In this document: piece by piece, positions 1 to 4,777 of the stretch
Layout of the letters: each line of letters starts with the position of its first letter
Position numbering within the stretch: the first letter of the stretch is position 1
From: Bacteroidota bacterium
Lineage (GTDB): Bacteria; Bacteroidota; Bacteroidia; Chitinophagales; Chitinophagaceae
NCBI GenBank assembly: GCA_029778965.1
Contig: JAKPBL010000020.1
Coordinates: 1 to 5,728 of the forward strand
Direction: 5' to 3'
Length of the DNA: 5,728 nucleotides
Position numbers and translations under genes: made by a program
Notes under the pieces: model-generated
What the model saw: only the letters and a program-made list of their open reading frames with translations
Databases searched by the model: none
What the model was told of the DNA's origin: nothing

Positions 1-124
1 ACATCCACAGGCTGATGATCATGGCAACGGCCATACCGGTGGCCAGCCCAATGATATTGAGGAAGGAATAAACCTTGTTTTTAGTGAGCTGGCGCCAGGC
101 AATCTTGAGATAGTTGGTGAACAT
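1..124 (-). CDS. FtsX/MacB-type ABC transporter permease, N-terminal fragment
   Basis: Only the first 41 codons are inside the window; the gene continues beyond the left edge. Reading the minus strand from the ATG at 124, the protein begins MFTNYLKIAWRQLTKNK, followed by a hydrophobic stretch (about residues 18-40, SFLNIIGLATGMAVAMIISL) that forms a first membrane helix. This layout, a short amphipathic 'NYLKIAWRxLxKNK' lead followed by 'xSFLNIIGLAxGMA', is characteristic of the large FtsX-like permeases that occur in many copies in Bacteroidetes genomes. By family knowledge they sit in the inner membrane and work with a separate LolD/MacB-like ATPase in export or envelope stress functions; the substrate cannot be told from this fragment. 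It is transcribed away from the kinase gene at 332, and about 207 bp separate the two starts. No good -7 promoter element was found for it. Confidence 0.85.
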   Translation of the reverse strand, partial: MFTNYLKIAWRQLTKNKVYSFLNIIGLATGMAVAMIISLWM

Positions 125-171
125 ACACAGTAGGTTGAGTGCCAGGTATGTTCAACAGTGATGCCATTTGT

Positions 172-187
172 ATAACATGCTTGTTAT
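172..187. repeat. Short inverted repeat in the divergent intergenic region
   Basis: The arms ATAACA (172-177) and TGTTAT (182-187) are perfect reverse complements separated by TGCT. It lies between the divergent permease and kinase genes, where an operator would be expected, but a 6-bp AT-rich palindrome can arise by chance. The rest of the 125-331 spacer holds no recognisable promoter of the Bacteroidetes TTTG-N19-TAnnTTTG type. Confidence 0.3.
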
Positions 188-331
188 CAATTAGATAATA
201 AAAGCGCTACGATCACCAACTGTTCATTTTCGAACGTTGAGCGGCTGATACTGAACAATCAGCGATCTGCGACGATGACCTCAGCTACTACCCGCATTCG
301 GAAAAACAATGTTATTTTCGGCCGTATATCT

Positions 332-1780
332 ATGGAAAATAATAACCAGTTGATTGCGGCATTGTGGCAAAAAACTTTTGGCGCCGCTCCGTCCTCTGTT
401 ATCAAGCTGCCCCAGAGCGGAAGCGACCGCCTGTATTACCGTGTGCGGGGAGAAGACGGCCGAACAGGTATTGCCACCTGGAACAATAACCTGAAAGAGA
501 ATGCCACTTTTGTAAGTTTCAGCCGGTCGTTGCGTGCCAAAGATTGCCCTGTGCCGGAAATTTGGGCTGTCAGCGATGCCGGTGATGTATACCTGCAATC
601 AGATTTCGGCGATACCAGCCTGTTGAACGAACTGGAAGCCAGGGGCTATACCGGAGAAGTCTATGCGTTGTTTCAGCAAAGCCTGCGCAAGCTGGCCCAC
701 CTTCAAATCGTGGGGGGCGAAGCCATCGATTACAGTCAGTGCCTGACGGCTTTCGAATTTGGAAAGCAGGCCATCATGAGCGACCTGCTGTACTTCAAGT
801 ATTATTTTCTCGATACCCTCAAATTTCCCTACGATAAGCAGGCCCTGCTCGATGACTTTGATGCGCTGAGCACCTACCTGACCCGTACCGAGAACAAGCA
901 TTTTATGTTCCGCGATTTTCAGAGCCGGAACGTCATGGTGAAGGATGGGCAGGTGCATTTCATCGATTATCAGGGCGGCATGCTGGGCGCTTTGCAATAT
1001 GATGTGGCCAGCATGCTCTGGCAGGCACGCGCTGATTTGCCCGAGCAATGGAAAGACGATCTGCTGGCTTATTATATACAGGAAGCCGGCAAGCTGTTGC
1101 CGCATCCGCTTGATGCTGCGCAATTCACCCTGCAATACAACGGATATGTGCTGATCAGGCTGTTGCAGGTGCTGGGAGCCTACGGCTTTCGTGGCTTTTT
1201 CCAGCGCAAGGCCCAGTTCCTGACCAGTATTCCACTGGCGCTGCGCAACCTGCGCCAGTTCGCCAACCACCGCCGTATGGGTATCGCCGTACCCGAATTT
1301 GACAAGTGCATTCAGTTCTGCAGCAGCGATATAGTGATCAACCGTTTTGAACCTTTGCGTGCAGGCCCCGATTCACCCCTGGTGGTAAAAGTATCCAGTT
1401 TCAGTTACAAGAAGCATGGTATACCTGCCGACGACAGCGGCAATGGCGGTGGCTTTGTGTTCGATTGCCGTGGTATATTGAACCCAGGCCGGATCGACCA
1501 GTACAAGTCCCTTACCGGCAAAGACAAGCCGGTGATCGACTACCTGGAGCAGCAAACCGATATGCCCATCTTCCTGAACAGCGTATTCGACCTGGTGGAT
1601 ATCACTGTTACCGATTTTATCAAACGTGGTTTTGACAGCCTGCAGATCAATTTCGGTTGTACCGGCGGTCAGCATCGCAGTGTATATGCAGCCGAACAAA
1701 CGGCGCGGCATTTACGGAATAAATTTGGCGCGAAGACGGTGGTTACACATTATGAGCAGCCGCAGTTAGGTCAACAATAG
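332..1780 (+). CDS. AmgK-like sugar phosphotransferase fused to a RapZ C-terminal domain
   Basis: The 482-residue protein has two parts. Residues 1 to about 315 are an APH/protein-kinase-like phosphotransferase: LPQSGSDRLYYRV (26-38) is the nucleotide-loop strand region, FRDFQSRN (193-200) is the catalytic loop with D195 and N200, and IDYQGG (211-216) carries the metal-binding D212. This is the COG3178 type that includes AmgK, the anomeric N-acetylmuramate/N-acetylglucosamine kinase. Residues about 333-482 match the RapZ C-terminal domain: SSFSYKKHGIP (355-365), FDCRG (377-381), NPGR (384-387), LTGKDKPV (394-401) and the signature GCTGGQHRS (442-450). The RapZ N-terminal Walker domain is absent. 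An upstream in-frame ATG at 275 exists, but the ATG at 332 places the start at the usual distance before the first conserved motif. The nucleotidyltransferase gene starts 45 bp downstream, so the two are probably one operon. Substrate assignment to MurNAc or another amino sugar is inference. Confidence 0.85.
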   Translation: MENNNQLIAALWQKTFGAAPSSVIKLPQSGSDRLYYRVRGEDGRTGIATWNNNLKENATFVSFSRSLRAKDCPVPEIWAVSDAGDVYLQSDFGDTSLLNELEARGYTGEVYALFQQSLRKLAHLQIVGGEAIDYSQCLTAFEFGKQAIMSDLLYFKYYFLDTLKFPYDKQALLDDFDALSTYLTRTENKHFMFRDFQSRNVMVKDGQVHFIDYQGGMLGALQYDVASMLWQARADLPEQWKDDLLAYYIQEAGKLLPHPLDAAQFTLQYNGYVLIRLLQVLGAYGFRGFFQRKAQFLTSIPLALRNLRQFANHRRMGIAVPEFDKCIQFCSSDIVINRFEPLRAGPDSPLVVKVSSFSYKKHGIPADDSGNGGGFVFDCRGILNPGRIDQYKSLTGKDKPVIDYLEQQTDMPIFLNSVFDLVDITVTDFIKRGFDSLQINFGCTGGQHRSVYAAEQTARHLRNKFGAKTVVTHYEQPQLGQQ

Positions 1781-1825
1781 CGGCCTGCTATTCATTAGTA
1801 TATTGCATCCCGAATAATTCCGACT

Positions 1826-2542
1826 TTGAAAGCAATCATTTTCGCAGCGGGCCTCGGTACCCGCTTCAAACCCTGGACCGAGCATCACCCCAAGGCATTG
1901 GCGCCGGTTAACGGAAAGTCATTGTTGCAGCGTAATGTGGAGTATTTCCGGCAATATGGCATTACAGATGTAGTTGTGAATGTGCATCATTTTGCTGATC
2001 AGATAGAAGATGCAGTAGCGGCGGCCGATGGATGGGGCAGTACCGTACACATCAGCGATGAACGGGGCGAAGTGCTGGAGACTGGCGGCGGATTGATGAA
2101 AGCCCGGCCTTTTCTCGATGGCGATACTCCTTTTTTAAGCATCAATGCAGATATACTGACCGACCTGGATTTGAACAAACTGGTTCGCTTTCACCGCGAA
2201 CAGCAGGCCCTGATCAGCTTCGCGGTGACCAATCGGAAGACCTCCCGCTATTTCCTGTTTGACGAAGAGAATCGCCTTTGCGGTTGGGAAAACACCATCA
2301 CCGGCGAACGGCGTATCAGCATTGATAAGCCGCACCTGGTGCAAAGGGCCTATAGTTGCGTAGTGGTATATGAACCGGCAGTGTTTGACCTGATAAGTCG
2401 GCAGGGAAAATTCTCGCTGGTGGATGTTTATCTTGATCTCGCAGCCGGTCATCGCATTATGGCCATGGACCACAGCGGGGATCGGTTTGTGGACGTAGGC
2501 AAGCCCGAAAGCATTATAGTAGCGGAAAAGCTATTCCAGTAG
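1826..2542 (+). CDS. MurU/RmlA-type sugar-1-phosphate nucleotidyltransferase
   Basis: The 238-residue protein has the complete nucleotidyltransferase layout. The N-terminal strand and loop MKAIIFAAGLGTRFKPWT is followed by HPKAL (21-25, K23 predicted to contact the phosphates), ETGGGL (85-90), the metal-site motif NAD (107-109) and FVDVGKPESI (221-230) close to the C-terminus. Its short length and ETGGGL motif resemble MurU, which makes UDP-MurNAc from MurNAc-1-phosphate, rather than longer GlmU or GalU enzymes. The start is a TTG: the conserved N-terminus begins exactly there and no ATG or GTG lies between it and the upstream in-frame stop at 1796. It follows the kinase-RapZ gene after 45 bp. 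The kinase would make a sugar-1-phosphate and this enzyme would convert it to a nucleotide sugar in the cytoplasm. Mannose-1-phosphate or another hexose-1-phosphate remains a possible substrate. Confidence 0.85.
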   Translation: MKAIIFAAGLGTRFKPWTEHHPKALAPVNGKSLLQRNVEYFRQYGITDVVVNVHHFADQIEDAVAAADGWGSTVHISDERGEVLETGGGLMKARPFLDGDTPFLSINADILTDLDLNKLVRFHREQQALISFAVTNRKTSRYFLFDEENRLCGWENTITGERRISIDKPHLVQRAYSCVVVYEPAVFDLISRQGKFSLVDVYLDLAAGHRIMAMDHSGDRFVDVGKPESIIVAEKLFQ

Positions 2543-2565
2543 ACAAACCTGCTTGCCTGAAACGA

Positions 2566-2584
2566 CCGGACTTATCCGGATTTT
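2566..2584 (+). terminator. Weak intrinsic terminator candidate after the nucleotidyltransferase gene
   Basis: CCGGA (2566-2570) and TCCGG (2575-2579) form a perfect 5-bp stem around a CTTA loop, followed by ATTTTG and a pyrimidine-rich run. It lies 24 bp after the stop at 2542, where the operon should end, and faces the convergent gene that stops at 2660. The stem is short and the T tract is interrupted, so activity is uncertain. The rest of 2543-2659 shows nothing else. Confidence 0.45.
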
Positions 2585-2659
2585 GTCTTCTTCGGTTAAC
2601 CCGTCCAGACCATCGCAATTAGCTGCATGAGCCAAAACTGCCGTGACTGTTTCACCGCT

Positions 2660-3184
2660 TCAGGCTACACGGCGCAGCAAATACGCCGGAAACGACTCTT
2701 CTGCAGCAGAAGGAATATCGGTATTGGCCGCATACCATTGCCAGGCATCCTCCAGCAGTTGGAGGACGTCATTATATATGATAAGAATGAACCCAGGGTC
2801 AATAGATTCTATGGCAGAGTGATTCGAGAGGCAGGCATTGCGCCAGCATTCGAGCGACTTCTTCCAGGCGCCAAGAGATATAATATCGAAAAACCTACCA
2901 AATGGCAACTCTTTCCGGCTTTTGACATACAATATATAGGCTGTTTCCACCAGCAACTCCACTCTTTCAAAATAATCTATGCAGCCGCTGCAATCAATAT
3001 TGCTTTGGGTTTGCCGGAGCGCTGCCAACGAATACCGTTTCCAGCGATCGGCCAATGCGGGTTTGCTGTCAAGGGCAAAAACATGCTCCATTGTTTCAAC
3101 AGGCGAAATTTCCCATGCGTTTCCTTCTGTAAACAATGCTGTTCTGTTCAGGAATTGTTGATCTTCCGGTCTTCGATGTATCAT
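2660..3184 (-). CDS. Unrecognised 174-residue protein downstream of two HTH regulators
   Basis: I do not recognise this protein. It has no signal peptide or membrane helix and looks mostly alpha-helical, with amphipathic stretches such as DYFERVELLVETAYILYV (about 70-87) and DVLQLLEDAWQWYA (139-152). It contains a CSGC pair (65-68) and two further cysteines at 113 and 118, but no zinc-binding arrangement I can name. The ATG at 3184 is chosen over a GTG at 3193 because a TACCTTTG -7 element (3208-3201) ends only 7 bp before the GTG. A longer plus-strand open frame covers the same bases, but its translation is cysteine-rich and low in acidic residues, as expected of an antisense shadow; the minus frame has plausible codon choice, a promoter and the same orientation as the regulators. 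Its own operator-like repeat suggests it is the controlled output of the regulators. The function is unknown. Confidence 0.65.
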   Translation of the reverse strand: MIHRRPEDQQFLNRTALFTEGNAWEISPVETMEHVFALDSKPALADRWKRYSLAALRQTQSNIDCSGCIDYFERVELLVETAYILYVKSRKELPFGRFFDIISLGAWKKSLECWRNACLSNHSAIESIDPGFILIIYNDVLQLLEDAWQWYAANTDIPSAAEESFPAYLLRRVA

Positions 3185-3200
3185 GGCTGGCACCTTTTCA

Positions 3201-3208
3201 CAAAGGTA
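3201..3208 (-). promoter_or_regulatory. Bacteroidetes-type -7 promoter element for the 174-residue gene
   Basis: On the minus strand the bases read TACCTTTG, an exact match to the TAnnTTTG -7 consensus of the Bacteroidetes primary sigma factor. It ends 16 bp before the ATG at 3184, giving a very short leader. At the expected spacing of about 19 bp the -33 region reads TTAG/TTTA rather than TTTG, and this falls inside the inverted repeat 3223-3245. Confidence 0.65.
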
Positions 3209-3222
3209 TATCTTCCTTTCTG

Positions 3223-3245
3223 AAATACTAAATTGTTTAGTATTT
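3223..3245. promoter_or_regulatory. Perfect 10-bp inverted repeat, likely operator
   Basis: The arms AAATACTAAA (3223-3232) and TTTAGTATTT (3236-3245) are exact reverse complements around TTG. The repeat lies between the stop of the nearer HTH gene (3260) and the start of the 174-residue gene (3184), across the -33 position of the promoter at 3201-3208. A dimeric HTH repressor or activator binding here could control that promoter, and the neighbouring HTH proteins are the obvious candidates. A terminator is less likely: the stem is almost all A/T and lies on top of a promoter. Confidence 0.6.
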
Positions 3246-3259
3246 TTTGCAAAATTTTT

Positions 3260-3502
3260 TTACAATGGCTGTTCAGGCAGGAAATCCCGTGGGCTGCACT
3301 TGAATTTTTTGGCCAGCTCGTTCAAATGGTGAAGGTTGTATTTAGCCCGGAAATTGCGGCTTTCAATTTGCCCGATAAAGCCGCCGCTTACATCCAGCCA
3401 AACGGCGATGTCTTCTTGCGAGAATCCGGCCTCTGACCGCATCTCTTTGACGCGATCGATTACAAACTCATCGATTGACCGTTTCTTGACTTTCCGTGGC
3501 AT
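3260..3502 (-). CDS. Small Xre/Cro-type HTH transcriptional regulator (copy 1)
   Basis: The 80-residue protein is essentially one DNA-binding domain. A first helix is IDEFVIDRVKEMRSEAG (10-26). The helix-turn-helix is SQEDIAVWLDVSGGFIGQIE (28-47), with recognition helix around SGGFIGQIE. A conserved tail reads NLHHLNELAKKFKCSPRDFLPE (56-77). The ATG at 3502 is preferred over an in-frame TTG at 3514, since the domain is complete from it. It lies 61 bp downstream of its paralogue's stop on the same strand. By hand alignment 41 of 70 positions match the paralogue, but the recognition helices differ, which suggests related but not identical operators. The small single-domain form resembles controller proteins of restriction-modification systems and phage-type repressors, but no methylase, nuclease or integrase is visible here. 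Confidence 0.85.
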   Translation of the reverse strand: MPRKVKKRSIDEFVIDRVKEMRSEAGFSQEDIAVWLDVSGGFIGQIESRNFRAKYNLHHLNELAKKFKCSPRDFLPEQPL

Positions 3503-3539
3503 GACTGACTGCAATAAATTAAATTCAGGCAGCCCGCTT

Positions 3540-3557
3540 ACTTATGCATGTGTTAGT
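3540..3557. promoter_or_regulatory. Imperfect operator-like repeat upstream of HTH copy 1
   Basis: Half-sites ACTTA (3540-3544) and TTAGT (3553-3557) flank 8 bp. The right-hand stretch TTAGTATTTGC (3553-3563) repeats part of the perfect operator at 3237 onward. It lies just after the stop of HTH copy 2 and about 40-55 bp ahead of the ATG of copy 1, a position comparable to that of the repeat before the 174-residue gene. A poor -7 candidate (TAATTTAT, 3521-3514) lies between it and the start codon. Assignment as an operator is inference. Confidence 0.35.
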
Positions 3558-3563
3558 ATTTGC

Positions 3564-3812
3564 TCAGTAGATGGGGTTTTCCGGTAGAAAATCCCTGGGT
3601 GAGCAGTCAAAAAGCTTTGATAATTCGTTGAGATGATTGAGGCTGTACTTCTCGCCGCGTTTCGGCGATTCGATATTGCCAATAAAGGCAGGTTTGACGT
3701 GGAGATAATCGGCTATTTTTCGCTGGCTAAGACCTTCGGCCACCCGCATCTCCTTCACTTTCTCGATCACATAGTTTTCGATGGGTGTTCGTATGGAAGT
3801 GTATGCGGCCAT
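3564..3812 (-). CDS. Small Xre/Cro-type HTH transcriptional regulator (copy 2)
   Basis: The 82-residue protein has the same architecture as its neighbour. It shows IENYVIEKVKEMRVAEG (11-27), a helix-turn-helix SQRKIADYLHVKPAFIGNIE (29-48) and the tail SLNHLNELSKLFDCSPRDFLPE (57-78). The in-frame opening extends back to a TTG at 3896, but that extension would encode an unrelated hydrophobic stretch and would run through the operator-like region 3850-3878. The ATG at 3812 aligns with the start of copy 1, so I chose it. It is the first gene of the minus-strand set and is divergent from the sigma factor gene at 3969, with 156 bp between the starts. Possible -7 elements on the minus strand are TAAGTTTT (3850-3843) and TAGTTTTT (3837-3830), each one base off the consensus. 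Autoregulation through the adjacent half-sites is plausible. Confidence 0.85.
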   Translation of the reverse strand: MAAYTSIRTPIENYVIEKVKEMRVAEGLSQRKIADYLHVKPAFIGNIESPKRGEKYSLNHLNELSKLFDCSPRDFLPENPIY

Positions 3813-3849
3813 TTGCTTCCGCAAGGACGAAAAACTATTCAAAAAACTT

Positions 3850-3878
3850 ACTAATACGGAACTAAGTAATAACTTAGT
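3850..3878. promoter_or_regulatory. Cluster of three ACTAA/TTAGT half-sites in the divergent promoter region
   Basis: ACTAA occurs at 3850-3854 and again 11 bp later at 3861-3865, about one helical turn apart. The second copy forms an inverted repeat with ACTTAGT: ACTAAGT (3861-3867) and ACTTAGT (3872-3878) are exact reverse complements around AATA. The half-sites match those of the perfect repeat at 3223-3245, but with 8 instead of 5 bp between ACTAA and TTAGT. The site lies between HTH copy 2 and the ECF sigma gene, so a bound regulator could affect both directions. Confidence 0.5.
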
Positions 3879-3884
3879 GTTTGT

Positions 3885-3899
3885 ATATTGGAGCAATAT
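3885..3899. repeat. Short inverted repeat upstream of the sigma factor gene
   Basis: ATATTG (3885-3890) and CAATAT (3894-3899) are perfect reverse complements around GAG. It is 70 bp before the chosen sigma factor start. Just upstream, TAGTGTTTG (3875-3883) resembles a -7 element but with one extra spacer base. Either an operator or chance. Confidence 0.25.
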
Positions 3900-3968
3900 T
3901 CAAGGTGCGGAATCTGCCTAGCTGCTTCGGGCATTTTTTGCACAGGCACTCTATTGAAAAAAATACCG

Positions 3969-4526
3969 ATGGAAGCAGCATTTTCTTTGGAATCCTGGTT
4001 TGAGTACAACCAAAAAGAAACGGTTCCTCATTTCGCAACCTTTTACCGTTCTTGTTTTCCACCGCTCTCAAAATATGCGGCGACTATTATTACCGACCGT
4101 CACCAGGTAACTGAACTGGTTTCTGACGTGATCTGGCGTGCCTGGCAATACCGGGAAAAATGGAAAACGCCCGCTTCCTTCCGGGCATTCATGTTCTCGT
4201 CGGTCAGAAATGCCGTTTACAATAACCTGTCACAATTACGCCGGCAGGAAAAAAGGAAAAAGGTATTTCGGGCCGCCGGAGAGCCTGTCGACGATCGCAA
4301 CGTCTTAAACCGCATTGTTCATAAAGAACTGATGGATCATCTTTTCCAGGCAGCGGCGCACTTACCCGGCCAATGCGCCAAAGTATTTTCCTTGTATTAC
4401 CGCGAAGGGCTTAACCACGACGAAATCGCCCTGCAACTGTCCATTGCCCCCAGCACGGTGCGTAACCAGAAAGCACGTGCGCTTCGCTTATTGCGCGAAA
4501 AAATAAATAACTCCCCTCTTTTTTAG
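3969..4526 (+). CDS. ECF-type RNA polymerase sigma factor
   Basis: The 185-residue protein has the two-domain layout of group IV (ECF) sigma factors. Region 2 spans about 22-90, with TELVSDVIWRAWQ (48-60) in the core-binding helix and FRAFMFSSVRNAVYNNL (71-87) in the -10 recognition helix. Region 4 spans about 132-179: LPGQCAKVFSLYYREGLNHDEIALQLSIAPSTVRNQKARALRLLREKI, with the helix-turn-helix around HDEIALQLSIAPSTVRN (150-166). It resembles the expanded Bacteroidetes ECF families. The ATG at 3969 is preferred over an upstream TTG at 3888, because the extension carries no conserved sequence. Such genes are usually followed by a FecR-type anti-sigma gene and SusC/SusD transporters, but none is present in the next 1.2 kb; the next gene is a thioredoxin-fold protein. 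Its target promoters and signal are unknown. Confidence 0.88.
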   Translation: MEAAFSLESWFEYNQKETVPHFATFYRSCFPPLSKYAATIITDRHQVTELVSDVIWRAWQYREKWKTPASFRAFMFSSVRNAVYNNLSQLRRQEKRKKVFRAAGEPVDDRNVLNRIVHKELMDHLFQAAAHLPGQCAKVFSLYYREGLNHDEIALQLSIAPSTVRNQKARALRLLREKINNSPLF

Positions 4527-4677
4527 ACAATACTCCCGGTTTTATTGTTTTACCAGAGACTTCTTCTAAACAAATACCATTCCGCCCGTGTACTTCACCC
4601 ACCTACAGAACGCATTACACCTATTACAGACCCACTGGGCCAAGAAGCCCAAAAATCCCGTTTGATGTGTTGAGTAT

Positions 4678-4748
4678 GGAGCCGCCAGGCTGCGTACCGG
4701 GGTTTGTTTTCTCATGTGTCCGGCAACGCAGCCGGGCTCCTGTTTTTT
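4678..4748 (+). terminator. Long GC-rich hairpin with T tract (terminator or leader attenuator)
   Basis: Three nested stems pair: GGAGCC (4678-4683) with GGCTCC (4735-4740), GGCTGCGT (4688-4695) with ACGCAGCC (4726-4733), and CCGG (4697-4700) with CCGG (4720-4723). Only small bulges interrupt them, and the apical loop is 19 nt. TG and six T residues (4743-4748) follow, as in an intrinsic terminator. It could end the sigma factor transcript. It ends only 29 bp before the thioredoxin-fold gene, and no -7 element lies in that gap, so it may instead be in that gene's leader. The earlier part of the gap (4527-4677) holds only a minor TGGGC/GCCCA hairpin (4636-4651). Confidence 0.7.
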
Positions 4749-4777
4749 CTATCGATCATTCAACCAAAACACACTGC

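Noticed and set aside
275..331. Upstream ATG at 275 for the kinase-RapZ protein
   Set aside because: The added 19 residues show no conserved feature; the ATG at 332 fits the usual family N-terminus. Not fully excluded.
281..1270. Two minus-strand open frames opposite the kinase gene
   Set aside because: They are antisense to a well-supported kinase domain with conserved motifs, and their translations show no domain.
1373..1711. Minus-strand open frame opposite the RapZ domain
   Set aside because: It is an antisense shadow of the conserved RapZ-C coding region.
2135..2473. Minus-strand open frame opposite the nucleotidyltransferase
   Set aside because: It overlaps the conserved NAD motif coding region in antisense and has no family signal of its own.
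2627..3223. Plus-strand open frame of 198 codons opposite the 174-residue gene
   Set aside because: Although longer, its translation is rich in cysteine and basic residues with no recognisable pattern. It has no promoter motif, while the minus frame has a promoter and operator and fits the orientation of its neighbours.
3260..3812. Tandem HTH genes as a toxin-antitoxin or restriction-modification locus
   Set aside because: No toxin fold, methylase or nuclease could be recognised in the window, so only the general regulator call is made.
3875..3883. Possible -7 element TAGTGTTTG for the sigma factor gene
   Set aside because: It has three rather than two bases between TA and TTTG, and no matching -33 TTTG was found, so it is not listed as a promoter.
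3813..3896. N-terminal hydrophobic extension of HTH copy 2 from a TTG at 3896
   Set aside because: It would run through the operator-like repeat and has no counterpart in the paralogue, which begins at the equivalent of the ATG at 3812.
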